Shown here: in pieces, positions 24,360-37,700 of the stretch
Position numbering within the stretch: position 1 is the first letter of the stretch
Layout of the letters: each line of letters starts with the position of its first letter
Source of the DNA: Pelecanus crispus
Taxonomy: Eukaryota; Chordata; Aves; Pelecaniformes; Pelecanidae
Length of the DNA stretch: 64,000 nucleotides
Direction: 5' to 3'
Assembly (NCBI RefSeq): GCF_030463565.1
Contig: NC_134676.1
Span: forward strand, 4,140,001-4,204,000
Translations under genes and position numbers: made by a program
Notes under the pieces: model-generated
What the model was told of the DNA's origin: nothing
Database searches by the model: none
The model's input: the letters and a program-made list of their open reading frames with translations, nothing else

Positions 24360-25205
24360 TTCTGTGCCCCAATTAACCACAACCAAATAATTAGGGTAGT
24401 GAGGCTGGGGACATCACACCCACAACCATCGGGGACCCTAATTTTGAGGTGGTTATTCCCTGCAGCCCAAGGGTGAGCTGGACTGGATCCTCTGATGCCC
24501 AACATGGCACCAGCTCATATTTCCCTCTTCCCCTCATGGTACCACTCATAATATTGCCCAGTTCAGGTGAGTAGAGGGGACAAATATAAAACTTAACACA
24601 ATTGTATAAAGCTTATTTCCTTAGGAACTGAGGCTAAAAACCAAAAATGCAAATACCCAGGAAGAAGCCAAACAGCAGTGCCAAGCTACAACCCGCCCCC
24701 CTCCCCCCCCTTTATAATTGGAAGTTTTATTTTATTTCTTTCTTCCTGCAGTCAAGACACTGACTGAGATGTCACAAATGGGATCGGGCTTCCTAATAGT
24801 TCATGCAGCTCCTCGAGCCTCGGGGGTCATCTTAAATTCAGGCAGCCAATTTGCAGGCAGGCGATGCAAAGCACGCAAGGCGCTGGCTTTCTCAGGGCAG
24901 GCAGGGGTTGAGGTTTTAAGGACAGACCCTGGCTGTCAGCTAAAACCCTCCTCTGCTCTTGGGTAACCTCCAGCAAATCTTTATACCGATGGCTGTAAAC
25001 CTGCCTGCCTTTAAGGTGTAGCTCGCTTTCCATAGCAAGCGGGACAGCGTTTTTCTCGGTGGGACCAACTTCTGCAACGTTAGCTGGAGCTTTGCATCGT
25101 TTAGGAAATCTTTAAGGCTTCGCCCTTGAGTTCTCAGAACTTGGGTTCTCATTTAAGCAGCTTTTATGAGATATTTATGGCCCTTGGTGTAGCCGGGAAG
25201 TTTTG
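24360..25205. other. Intergenic sequence, nothing recognised
   Basis: Contains a C-rich run (24697-24711) and otherwise ordinary sequence with no supported gene. Confidence 0.5.
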
Positions 25206-25318
25206 ATCATAGAATCATAGAATCATTTAGGTTGGAAAAGACCTTTAAGATCATCCAGTCCAACCATTAAAGTGATGATAATCACATCCAACCATTTCAG
25301 TGATGATAATCACTGAAA
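25206..25318 (-). mobile_element. CR1 3' tail fragment, - orientation, with internal duplication
   Basis: It starts with 'catagaatcatagaatcatt' and 'aggttggaaaagaccttt', the reverse complement of the CR1 tail. From 25268 a 30-base stretch ('aaccattaaagtgatgataa' and following) is repeated with changes at 25289 ('aaccatttcagtgatgataa'). This suggests a local duplication after insertion. Confidence 0.8.
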
Positions 25319-25742
25319 AATCAGTTGGAAATACAAAGTTCTCCCTAGGTACTTTGCAGCCCCCCAGCATTCACAACCTTTCTGAGACATGGTCCTTGGA
25401 TCTGAAGTGAAGGTGAGCAGCAATTTGCTCCAAGCGCTGCTGTGGGGACGAAGGAGCCGGGCTGTGATGCACCGCAATTTGAAGACAAGAGCTGGATGAG
25501 GAAAGCAAAGAGCGAGCAGGGGCTCCGCAGGAGGTGGAAGATGATCTGCCATGGGGAAACGGCAGAGCTGAGGGCAATCACCGCTGCCAGAACACCAGCC
25601 CAAGTGTAGATGTGCTCCTCACCCAGCTGGCTGGTGTCCTGATCTTTGGTGTTTGATCAGCTCAGCCGATGCCAAAGGTTATTGTAGCTCCAAGCACCAG
25701 GGATGCTTCTTCCCTGGAGCAGAAATAGCTAAGCTGTATGTA

Positions 25743-25881
25743 TATCCCTGGAATTCTTCAAAAAACGGGCAGATGTGGCACTTTGGGACATGGTTTAGTG
25801 AACATGGTGGTGTTGGGCTGATGGTTGGACTGATGATCTTAGAGGGCCTTTCCAACCTTAATGATTTCCAACCTTAATGAT
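25743..25881 (+). mobile_element. Older CR1 3' fragment
   Basis: Begins in the 'aaaaaacgggcagatgtggc' block and continues through 'acatggtttagtgaacatgg' to a decayed tail in which 'ttccaaccttaatga' appears twice. It directly abuts the next CR1 copy. Confidence 0.85.
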
Positions 25882-26287
25882 AGTCTGGAGAAGAGGAGGC
25901 TGAGGGGTGACCTTATGGCTCGCTACAACTACCTGAAAGGAGGGTGCAGTGAGGTGGGTGTTGGTCTCTTCTCCCAAGTAGCTAGTGATAGGACAAGAGG
26001 AAATGGGCTCAAGCTGCGCCAGGGGAGGTTTAGATTGGATATTAGGAAAAATTTCTTCACGGAAAGGGTAGTCAAGCATTGGAACAGGCTGCCCAGAGAG
26101 GTGGTGGAGTCACCATACCTGGAGGTGTTCAAAAAATGGGCAGACGTGGCACTTTGGGACATGGTTTAGTCTAGTCTACCCTTGATTGGTTTAGTGGTGG
26201 ACTTGGTAGTGTTAGGTTAATGGTTGGACTGGGTGATCTTAAAGGTCTTTTCCAACCTAAATGATTCTATGATTCTATGATTCTATA
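25882..26287 (+). mobile_element. CR1 LINE fragment, + orientation, well preserved
   Basis: A 406-base copy starting 'gtctggagaagaggaggctg' and ending in three repeats of ATTCTATG. It has the fewest visible differences from the other copies of its type. It is inserted at or just after the tail of the older CR1, giving two head-to-tail copies. Confidence 0.93.
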
Positions 26288-26419
26288 TCTAATTTAAGAT
26301 AGATTCAACAACCCTAATGTATGTGTAAATACATATGCAGACCTACATACATATAATACGTGTTTAGCTGCTCTCCTTACTAGGTCTCGGGTAGAAGACA
26401 GCATTATTTCTCCTTTTTT

Positions 26420-26480
26420 GGGGGAAACTGAGGCACGGGGAGGCACACAGATTTACTCACGGCTCCCTTGCAGCACACAG
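26420..26480 (-). mobile_element. Possible MIR-like SINE fragment
   Basis: 'ggggaaactgaggcacgggg' followed by 'aggcacacag' resembles the reverse-strand MIR core. It is very short, so this is tentative. Confidence 0.3.
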
Positions 26481-28599
26481 GTATCTGAGCGTGCGCTGCC
26501 AGCCTGCCCTTTCCCCATGGTCCTTGCATGGGTGCAAATCATCACTGGGGAGTGGTGAACCTTGGCAATGGCTTCACCAGTGTGTTAAATTTAATGCTAG
26601 GAGGGAGCATCCCCTTGCACCCTCGTCTCCTTGTCTCCAGCATCCCCGTCTGATGCAGTCAGCCACTGTGCAAATCACCAGTGAGAAAAAAATTTGGATC
26701 AAGAGGGAAAAAGAAAGTAACGAAGAGAGGACTTGTTCGAAGGAGACCATGCTGAGACGAGCCGGTGAGAGCAGCAGGAGCCATCAGGGCCCCACATGGC
26801 CGTGGCTGGTTCAGGGGATCGTGCTCTGCACTAGCACGCGTCTGCCATAAAGGTTTGTTTCCAAGGGCGGAAGGCTGCCAAGCCCCCCAAAATAACAGTG
26901 AGCAACCCCGGAGAGAAATGTCCATGTCCCATCCGATGATGCTCTGATGAAACCAGGCGAGAATGAGAGCAAATGAAACGTGGGGATGACTCTGAATGCC
27001 GACGAGGAAGAAAACCCCCTTCCTGATGCCCCTACAAGCGGCACCAGAGTAAAACCCAGCAGCGGGGAGGGGATGCAGCCACCGCCACCAACACCTCTGC
27101 TCGGGCGGGGATGTCCGAAGCGCAGGACGTGGTCACGTCACGCATGTGGGTTTCTTCTTTGCGGCAAAAACACATGCACCCACCACGCCGAAGGCTGCAC
27201 CGCTCCCTGCCAGCTGCCGCATTAACGCCCCATACACCCGGCCATATGCTCGATCCATCCGGGGGCGATGCTCACATGGGCCTTACGGGCAGGAAAAGGG
27301 ACGGCTGAGCACGTGGGAGCAGGTATGGCTTAGAGAGGCTGTGGGGACCGGAGATGCGGGTGTCGGGGAAGGATGCTCCATGGGTGCGAGAGCCCGTGCG
27401 GGAAGGCACGGGGCAAGCGGCTCCATGCCCAACAGCAGCAATGGGCCCCTGATGGGAAGCGGCTAAAAAAAGGAGCCAGAAGATGTTGAGGGGGTGTTGG
27501 AGGGCACCACCACCCCTTTGCAATGTGTTCCTCTAACGCGGGGTTGGCAGGAAGTTGCACACGCAAAATTCATTCTGAAAAGGGATTTTCAAGACACCAA
27601 CAAGCTTAGAAAAATATCACGTTGGAAATCTGGCGGTGCTCCGTGTTTCTGCACATTGGGAGCATCTCCTGCCTGGGTGACAGCAACGGCATGGGCGAAG
27701 GGAAGGGATTCAGCTCATCTAGGTCAGACACCCGCAGCAGACACCGCCGTCTCAGCCTGCTGTCTACACTCCTCCCATAGTCAAGGGCAGAGCAATCTCT
27801 CTCGAGGTAAACATCTGAAATGGGTCAAATAAAACCGCACTTTCAAAGCGCCTGTTGCTCGCCAGTGGCTGGGAAAGGAGGCCGTACGTCCCTTTGCTTA
27901 TCGGCCTCCTGCCACGTGCTCTCCACCCGGTCCTTCGCACAGAGACCCAGCGTCACTACAAACTCCACTCAAAGCTTTCACTAATCACCACTGAAGAGCC
28001 TGACACATTTAAATGCTCGGGATGGGAGATTGCATGGCACTAAAGGCAAAATTCCCTCTATGGATCAGCAGAGCGGAGAGGCAGGAGGCTGCGGGTGTGC
28101 CAGCAGCTCGTTAGGTGCCAGATGAAGGGCTGACGAGGGCCACAACCAGCTGAAGCTCCACAGGTTCAGCCCGAAGCACTGAAAAGGGGCATAAGGGCTG
28201 TGCTGAGTTAATCCTAGATCCCCAGGGAAGGGGATGGTGGGATCTGCACCTCCTTCAGCTCTCACCGTCGGGGTGAATGGAATTTCTCCTGCATCCTTGG
28301 TAGCTCAGCCAGGTATGGGTGAGAGAAGATTACCGGCATCATTCAAAAGGTCAGTTAAAGTGTTTGAAAAGCAACTTCTTGGCTTGAAAAGAAATCTGTT
28401 AATTTGTCAGAGTCTTGGCCTCAAACAAAGCAGGGGAGCTAAGCCAGGTTTAGAGGCCTCCCATTATATTTAAAAAAACTGCCTTGTGTCCCCTCCCACC
28501 AGCCTACCCCAGGCATGCTGTGGTTCCCAGCCCTCGGCTGTAACCTGCTCCGTCTCCCTGCTTAGAGAGAAGCTCAAAACTCATTTCATTTGAGTTCAG

Positions 28600-28745
28600 G
28601 CCTGAGATTTGGGCTCCTTGAGGGAAGGCGGCTAATCTTTCTGCCTTAGCTCCTCTATTTGTAAAATGGAAATGCTGACTTTATCCATCTTTATGCGCTG
28701 CGGTGAGGATTACTGCTTAATCCGAGACTCTGCCACGCACTGACG
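28600..28745 (+). mobile_element. MIR-like SINE fragment
   Basis: 'tcctctatttgtaaaatgga' followed by 'gcggtgaggattactgctta' keeps the order and spacing of the MIR 3' half (TCTGTAAAATGG ... TGTGAGGATTAA in the mammalian form, recalled rather than searched). It is diverged and non-coding. Confidence 0.5.
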
Positions 28746-31700
28746 AGGGAGCCCGGCGTGGGAGCGCGTATTAGCCGTATTGATTGGGATGCTGCTTCCC
28801 TGCTATGGCCGTAATCGCTCCAAGGATGCGGTGGGATTTGCGAATGGAGAAGGGGAGGGAGGGATTTAGGAGCTAATTTCAGCGTTAGGGTGAGCAGGGG
28901 AGCAGGTACGTGCTCATCCCTCATGCCAACTATGGAGCAGCTTGCTCAGGCGGAGATGAGTCTTGCTGTGCCCTTAACCCGTGTGCATGTACTGATGCTC
29001 TCGTGAGTGGGTCTGCTGTCGGGCAAGACGTGGGAAACATCTCCAAGCACTGAAAAGCATGAAAAGTGCAAAAGCTGAAACAAGGAGGTGACAAAGAAGC
29101 TGTAAGAAAAGGCAATCGGGGAGCTGGTGGGACAGTAGGAGTTACTGGAGCCTGGAAAGGATAAAATACCAGGGGATGAGGGGATGGCAGGGATGTGTTT
29201 GAAAAGAAAGCCATCTCCTCTGCTGTCCCAGGTCCTCTGCTGTCCCAGGTCCTCTGCACCGTGGGGCAGAGTGTGGTTTGGAGAGCAACCACCAGCCTCC
29301 CCCCTATACCATGGGCATTAACCCAGCTGCACCCTGACCCCAGCACGTCCATAGGGTTGGGCCAGCTGCAGGTTGTTCTGGTGGTGGATGGGCCAAGGAT
29401 CAAAGTGTCCCAGATCCACCTAGAAAGCATAAGCTAAGGTGTTGAGAGTCCTCTCTGCCAAGCTTTTTGGGGGGTTCTCTCCCCTTGGGCAGAGAGTTTA
29501 CATGGACAGAGATGTTCTTTGGTCTATGAAGAGGGTTTGAGCTGGGACTTAACCTGGTGGAATAGGCAAACCCATTAATTCAGCCTGCTTCACTGTACGC
29601 GCCCAAGTTTAATGCCTGCGTCAGGAGCCTGTCTTGTCTCCTGACGTCCTGAAGAAGCCACAGGGGCACCTCCTGGATAGATGCTGAAGCCTGGGTGAGC
29701 AGAAGCCCCTTTGGGAGTTGCTCGTTTCTCCCTACCAGATGCAGATAGAGCAAGTACAGCGCTAGCTCAGGAGGATGAGGTGAGATGGGATGAGTGCAGG
29801 TCAGGGGCTTGCAGGGATGAGGGCCTGATGGAGGGATAAAAAACACTGAACAGGCCAGACTGACCCGACATCCAATCTTTTCTTCCTATTACTCACAAAA
29901 TTTCCAACTAAATGAGTAAGCACAAAACTTGATTGTTTTCCCAACACAGCTGTCATGGGTAGCATGGTTGACAATATCCAGAATGGAACCAGTTTAGGTG
30001 CCCCACACCAGTACCCGGACCAAGGACCTTTTGGTATTTGGTCAATAGTCACCATCAGCTGTTCAGCATTTTTCTTCCAGTATCTGCCCTCACTCCTGTT
30101 GCTGTGGCATCCAAGGGAAAAACTCAGCCGGCTTCAGGATTGTGAATTGCTAGGAGACATTTAGAATCCCAGCAATGCCATTGTGTACCACAAAGTGAAG
30201 CCTGGTTGTGCTTGGGGATTTGGGCAGTTTGCAGAAACTGGGTTTGGTTGGTTTTTTTGTTTGCTTCAGGTTTGGAAACCTGGTCAGAAAGGAGAAGGTG
30301 TTTTTTCTGGCAGTGCATTAACCCGAGACGCGTAAAATCTGTGCTCAGTTCTCTGCCCTGAACAGACTTTCAGCGTGAGCTGGGCTGTGTTGCGTCCACC
30401 TATGGCAAACAAGGACTCTGTGATCTGGCCGTGAGGTGTTGGGTTTGACTGACAACAGGGCTGGACCATCAGAGCTCATTGCTGTGGCATCCCCAGGTAG
30501 TCACTGTGGATTTCTAGGGCATGGCTCATCTTAATCTTCCTTTAAATGTCACAAATGCATCATGCCCCAAAGTGCCTGTGGTCCTCCACTGACTCCAAAG
30601 AGAGCCCAGAGTCTCTTGCTCAAGTGCAGGTCTCCTTACTAAGATATTTCAAGCTGGGGTTGATGAATCCCACACTCTGTAGACACCAAAGCCAACCTGA
30701 TCTCAGGGAGTGCCTCTAGGTGCTACGGCAAAATGAACAGTCTTCAGTTAAGGTCCTTTTGCCCAACCTCAACCCTGTCCTCTGCTCCAGCTCAGGGCCC
30801 CTCTGAAGGGGTTACAAAGTGCTTGCTCTGGGTTGCGTGCCCAAGGGGCTGCCATGGGAGCCACGCGGCTGGGGCAGTTTGCATTTTGAGCTCGCCTCCT
30901 GTAAATTAAAGGATCCAGCAGGGCAGTTCTGCCTTGGACACACAGCCATAGAGGGAGGAAGAGTCCCTGCAGCACTGTGAGCATGTAAGCACCAGTTCTG
31001 CCCGTGTGAGAGAAAAATCCAACTGTGTAAGCTTCGAGCTCGGTCAAGGCAAGAGGACAGAGCTGTGGTTGTCTCTGTTGGTGCAGGACCAAAGCCTAAA
31101 AGGATGTGCATGTGTGTATTGTCCTCCAGTGTCTTCGTAATTCATCGTGGTATGTCTGAAACAAGCTTCCGGCAATGTGTTTTTGTTACTGCCCTTAGGA
31201 TGCAGAAGGAAAGGTTTATAGGAGATAACTCATTTTATTGGCTCTTCTGCACCAGAATTAATTGCAGCCATATTTATTGCTCAGGAAAGTAAAGATGAGG
31301 TAGATAAGGGAATGTCTTTGTTTAAGGCAATGAATAATTTATGTTGTAAATTCACCAGAACCTTGAAATTTGAAGGACTGATTTTGCTTTCTTCCATGCC
31401 CAGGGCATGAGATTGAGCCTTAACCCTTGCGTGTGACTGATGCTTTATGACTTTCCTGTCGCTATGATCATCTGCTCAACTCTTCTGTAACACAAAACAT
31501 AAATTTACCCGTGTAGGGTGGCTTGGGCTACCTATAGGGTTGGCATCCAGGCTACTTTTGTGTGCAGTGGTGAGAGGTGTATCCAAGGAATAACCTGTCC
31601 TGTCCTGTGACAAATGTCTAAGGCAGAATAAAACATACAACAAGAGGGAGTTCTGACAAACAGCTTTGATGGCTAATTTTCCATCTGCTAAGACAGGGGG

Positions 31701-34700
31701 TTCCTGTCAAACCCATAACTTTGAGTTAAGAGATGGTTTTAGAAAGATGCCCTGAAGAAGATGAACTAAGAACCTCCCAAACCTTACTAGAAAGTGGCAG
31801 TTTCTTCCCCAAAGTGACGTTCCCCCAGGCTGTAGGCTCCTGATGAATATTAGGATTTGTGTCCCAGGAAATCCCTCGCATCTGCAACATCAATTTTTTT
31901 CTAAGAGAGATCTGTTGTTGAGACCTTCTGCCCCTCGGGTGGGCACCACTGCCTGCCCACCCCTCTGAGAGCCTGCACTGCTGTGCAGGTGGCACGTGCC
32001 CTGCTCCCGAGGCTGGGAATCGGACGGCTTTGTCAGCCTTTGCCTTGGAGACGCGGGGCCAATGTTGGTTTATCGGCCTTGCCTGCTTGTGCGCTGGAGC
32101 AGAGCTGGAGGGCTCTCGAGCGTGCATACATTTGTGTCCCTTGGATGATCTCTTACTTCCAAACGAGGGGGGTGGAAGGGAAAGACAGTGAAAGTCAGAA
32201 ACTGTAACTTCAAAGACAAGCTGGGATGGGAGCCTGTGCCAGCTTCCGAGAGGAAAACCAGGGATGTTTTCGATTAGCGAGAAGGTAAAACACATGGTTA
32301 GGCTGAATAGCAATGCCCTTTCACAGCTCGCTTCTAATCAAAGAAAGGACAGTCGTGGGGGACACTGGCATTCTCAGTGGAAACTATTATGTATTGGGAG
32401 AAAAAAAAATCCATTTATTTTAATGAACTGAAAAATAGGACTATAAATCCTTCTGCCTTGGAGAGGCCCTGATAGAGCGATGCTAGCTGGATCCTTTACA
32501 TGAGACACCGGTGTTATCACCTCTACAGAGGAGACGTCTGGTGGCAAACTGAAGTTAAAAAGGGAGACTACAGGGGAGGAGGAAAAAAAAAAAAATATCT
32601 GTGGCCTAATCCTGCTTCCACAGAAGCTAATGTTGCTCTAAAAAAATCCCAGTTGCAGAGTGGTTATCCAGTCTGAAGGGAGGGCACCAGCAGACCTCAG
32701 CTGGACGCTGTACCATTCAACATATGCAGAAGTCCCTTCAGCGCATGAAAAATAGGTGGACAGGCATTTGCAGGGAATATTTTTTTTTTTTTTTTTTTTG
32801 AGTAGCTGAATGCAAAGAGCAGCAGAGGGCTCGTGGTGTAGAGTGAGCAGGCTACAGGATGGCAGATGAAACTCAGGCTTGGTAAACAACAAGTGCTGAA
32901 CGTGGAGGGGGGACAATGATGCCGCTGCAGTGACTTGGGTGGTTCGGCCAGAATCTGACAGAGGATGACAAACATCAACAGTGGCTGAAAATAGATATAT
33001 TTAGGGCTTGGATTGTGAGTGTGGACACCCAGAATGGGATTCAGCTGCCTGATTTGGCGGTGATTCACCAGGAGCTGCCCTAATTGCCTGAAGTGTGGCC
33101 CCTGCAATGCCACCTCAGCAGCGCCCAGGCCCCTGTGTCTGTTGGTGCACGCTGCCCTTGCTTGGGTCAAGGCCAAACCATGTCCTGAAGCCCTCAAAGG
33201 TCCCTGCTTCTAATGCCCCTCTTCACATCCAAGATGCAGCTGAGGCAAAATACAAATAACGGCAGGGAAAAAAGGATCTCACCGTTTTCTAATCTTTCTT
33301 TTAAAGCACAAGCTTGCAGGTCTTGCTTTCCTTCCTTGGAGGAGCAAGGGAGGCACAAGGCTCTTCCTCCTCTTTGCCTGCCCTGCCTCCAATTTGCAGG
33401 TCAGCGTTCATACAGCAGCTGAATTTTCAGCTGTCACAGAGGCAGAGAGGAGGGAAAAAAAAACCCCTCTGATAACTAAAAAGCCATCTGTGGATCATTC
33501 ACAACCAGACAGCCAGAGATGAAGGCTGCTGGGTGAGTAATTTTCACTGGCAGATGTGACCAAACAGCAGTCAGCATTTTCCCTTGCTCGGTGTTGAGAG
33601 TTGTCAGACAGCTGGTGAGATGGTCTCTAGCTCGTGCTGGAAACTTCTGGGACAGGAGAGGGAATTCATCAGCTGCTGAAGGGTGTTAGCCCTCACCTTC
33701 TCTTGTCTTCCTCAACATGGCCCTGAAATTCATCTTCTGCGGATGGGAAGATGTAAACACCCGGGCACTGCCTCTTCCAGGAGGATACGCTGCTGTCCTG
33801 GGGAAGCAGCTCTGTGAGGCAAGAGTTTAGCACGTGTCTGGGCCTGAACACCAAACTCTTTTAATTGTGTACTTCCCAAATCTGTTAACCTCATCCACGC
33901 TGTTTGCCTTCCCTTCTCCTTCCCTGCCTCGGGTTTTCCTTCAGTATTTTTAACTCCTGTTGACTCCAGCCTTCAAACCCAGTAATTACCCCTCCTTGAC
34001 TACATGAAGAGCCAAGACTGGGTTACGTTGGTTAGAAAATGGTAGGTCACAACTTTTTGAGCCAGCGGGGAGATGCGGAAACCAGAGGAAGGTCTGGGCA
34101 GTGTTTGACATAAGTGTGCTCCCGTAGGCTCCAGGCTAGTGCTGGAGCTGGGCAGCAAGGTCTGTGCCCTGCTCGCAGGTGGGGAGGGATCAGGTTGGAG
34201 AGCACGGGAAGGGATCAGGTTGGAGAGCACAGGACGGCATGGATTATCGCGGGCAAAAGGGTAAAAATCTCTGTTTGCCTTGTCTCAGTAGACTGTGGTT
34301 TACAGCACAGCAGGAGGAGCGTGCCAGCTTGCCATGAGGTTCGATTTTGGTGTAGGGGGGAACGTTCCCCAGCAGGCGTTGGCCATAGGAAGCATCACGC
34401 CACATGCACACCCCTTGAGTCACTGCTCCTTGGGGTTATGATTTCTTTTGTCTTCCCCAAGCCTGAAATCACTCACAAGGCAAACCATTACATTTACTCC
34501 ATTCTGGTATACCCTGACAGGCTCATGCGCTCCTTAGCAAAGCTTAGACCTATCTCTCCCCCATCACTGCCTCTCTCTGCCCGCTCAGTCATGGAGGAGG
34601 TCCACAAAGGCTTCCACTTGCTCGCATCCATCCAAGGCTCTTCAAGCTCACGTAAGGGAGAGGGCAAGGGCCGAGCCCATCCGTGCTGTAGGGCTGCACT

Positions 34701-37700
34701 GAGTGAGAGGCAGAGCTGCCGCCCCCACCAACAAGGCGGCCACGTCATGCTGCGTGATGCCTTGGCTGGTGGGCTGCAACAAAACCCTAAAGTTATTGCA
34801 GGCACTGAGTAAAAATTGGGAGTTACAATTAAGTTGTACGGCAACAGGAGCTTCATATTCATTCACAGCCAAGCGTGTAACTTTGGTCCAGCCGCTTTGC
34901 ACAGCCTGGACTCGGGGCCAAAAACAACGGTCCAAGTCCAGCCAGGTCATATGAACTTTGGGCCCATCTTAAGATATGCCCTGATTCCCCTCCTCCTGAT
35001 GACTCCAGAACTTAGTGTAAGTTTACACCCAAGCATAAGCAAGCTTGGTCTCGTGTTTAACCACTCACATAGCATCTCCTGGTTTTTATTGTGTTGTGTC
35101 AGTCCTCAGGTGGAATTCCCACGTGCTGCCTCACTAGAACTGTTTTAACAGCACCTCTGGGCTAAGTGTTATCTTAACTTTGTTAAGTGTTATCTTAACT
35201 TAGTGTCTTTGGGGTCTCCATCAGAACAGTGGCTGGCTACAGCCTCCACCACAACCCATCTGTGTCCGTCCGAGCCAGATGCTTCAAGACTTAGCGCACA
35301 CCCGGAACTCTCTGAAGCAGCCAAGATGCTGAATTCACCCACCAGGGTCTGGTATGGAAGCGGCTGGGGTTACGTTAGCACCAGGCTGCACAGTGGGGTT
35401 TTTCAACATTGAAAACTAAAACTAGAGACCAAGTTTGCTTTTGATCAACCAAGAGAACAGGTATTTAAAATTCAATAGTTGAAATCATTGCAATTTAAAG
35501 CAACGCTCCAATGAAAGTTAATGAAAGATAAATCTATTCTGAATGATATAAAGGAAAAAAGGGAGTAATTACTTAGCTAAGCTATAATTTCATTCACTGT
35601 TATTAGGTGGATTTAGATTACTTGCTCACTCGAGATTAGAGATTTGAAGTACATGGCTGAAATCCTCTTTCTAATCCAGAATTGTTAAATCCTTGGGTAT
35701 TTCTCCATTATCAGATTGATTTGCATCTATGTTCATGTTCAGGACATAATTTCAGTTCTCTGCTAAATATTTGTTCCTTTCTTCTCCCCTAAACATAGTC
35801 TCCTATTTTCCTGATAGCAGACACTATAGAAAAAACAACAGCACCAACTCCTCCCAGGTTCCCCAAGGCTCCCAACACTTCATACCTCAGCAGGGTGCTC
35901 TAATTTCAAATTTCAAAGCAAATAAGAATTAATTATATTGAAGCAAAAGACACCAACAACACAAAACCACTTGAAAAAGAGGTTGGTTGCTGTTGGTTTT
36001 GTTTTGTTTTGTTTTTTTTAAACTTTAACAAACTTGTACACAGACTTGACAAACCTTCTTGTTTGGATTGCTGCTACCAGAAATGAAATCCAACCCCCGT
36101 GCCCTGTTGCTCGGTCCCTTTGGTCTTGCCTGGCTGAGAGCTGTTGCTGGGTGCGTGGATGTGGCAAAGGAAGGAGGGAGCAGATGGAGCTGGTGCTCCA
36201 AGAAATAGGAGCTAAGCCTCAGCTGGAAAACTGGAGTGGCCCTGATGGTGTCAGCAGAGGTATGGCAACTTATGGCAGGGAAGGACTTGGTCCTTCATTT
36301 TTTGGAAGAGGATTTTCAGACCCTGTTCCTACCGGTTCTCACATAAACCCGTTTCCCTTGGTGACATAGGTGCTTGGGGAACTCCACGAGGTGCTCCCTG
36401 TCTGCCCTCATCATCGTTAGGGGAAAAGGTGAATTATCTCTGGGTGAGCACCAGGGAAGATGGAGCAGCTGGGGATTTCAGTGTGCACAGTCAAGGGAAA
36501 AGCATCACATCACCTGACTCTGCTCGCTGATGTTCAACCCATGGATAGCAGGATGTCGCTTCATGTTCATTGCCACATCCCAGCAATTGAATCCTGGATC
36601 AAGACAGGGAGCAAGGAGTTAACTAAGTCTTGTGCTCAGAGACCAGCTGTGGGGGACGGTGTTTAGGCAGCTCTTGAACCACAGTTCAAGGCACTTACTA
36701 GTACCTGTCCGTTGGTATTGCTGGAAAAGGCATCCATATTTTCCTATATAAAGTAAAATCAAGAATGGTATGGAAAAAAACCCCACTTTTCATCTGAAAA
36801 AAAAAAAAAGTTCAGTGGAGATTTAGCTCCAGCCCTTTTGGGTTTTCAGCTGTTTAAATGGTTGGAGGGTAAAGGGAGTGGTTGGGTGCTGCCCAGAGTC
36901 ATAACCACACTGGTTAATGTTTCAGTGCTCAGTCACGTCTGGTTTCTAGCTGTTACCTGCTCTCACTCAACTGATTTTTAACTCGCTTGGCATTTTCCAT
37001 GCGTGCGAGATGTTTGGTTAGATCCCTTATGCGGCGTGTGGGGAAATAAAAGGCCAGCTAAGAACAGACAAGTGATTAGGCATTAGGTGAGGTATAATCC
37101 TCCCTAATCACATTTCTAAACCTGGTAGTTGGAGGTAGGATTAGAGTTATTAACATGCGGACACTAAAGCATATAATTTATTTAACAATTACTGGCTCTT
37201 TGTGCAGGGGGGTATATGCAAGCTGCAACTGCACACCAGCTCCTCCATCTCATGCAGGATGAAGCTGCTGTTGGTGACAAAGCTAGCAGATACGGCTCAC
37301 GGTCCGCTGGCACAAAGGGCAGCAAAATCGGGGTTACCTTGAATATAAGCAGAAGAAAATCTGAAATTCCCTTGTAGAACCCCTACGCAGTCTTACAGGA
37401 ACATACCTGACATCTAGATATTACGCTGCATAAATATAAACAAATCAAATATCATAGGGTGGAAAAATTTAGCCAGTGTTTCTTAGTCTTCTCTTTTCCT
37501 GAACACGTTGTAATATAACTGTACAATAGTTTAAAAAGGTGGAACTTTTAGGATGAAGAGCAGGAGTCAAAGGCAACAACTGGGAAGTAGCAATGTTGTG
37601 CAAGAGCAGCAGGGAAGGGAATTCCAGAGCTCCTGGACCAAGCCCTGTCCTGAGCATGCCATACAGTTTTCCCAGCTCGGCTGGGCACTACAGTGTTACA

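Noticed and set aside
31726-32313. 195-codon open frame on the - strand
   Set aside because: No domain, no conserved motif, no promoter or splice signals visible.
34114-34812. 232-codon open frame in intergenic DNA
   Set aside because: Low-complexity mixed composition, begins in a small tandem duplication, no recognisable domain or splice context.
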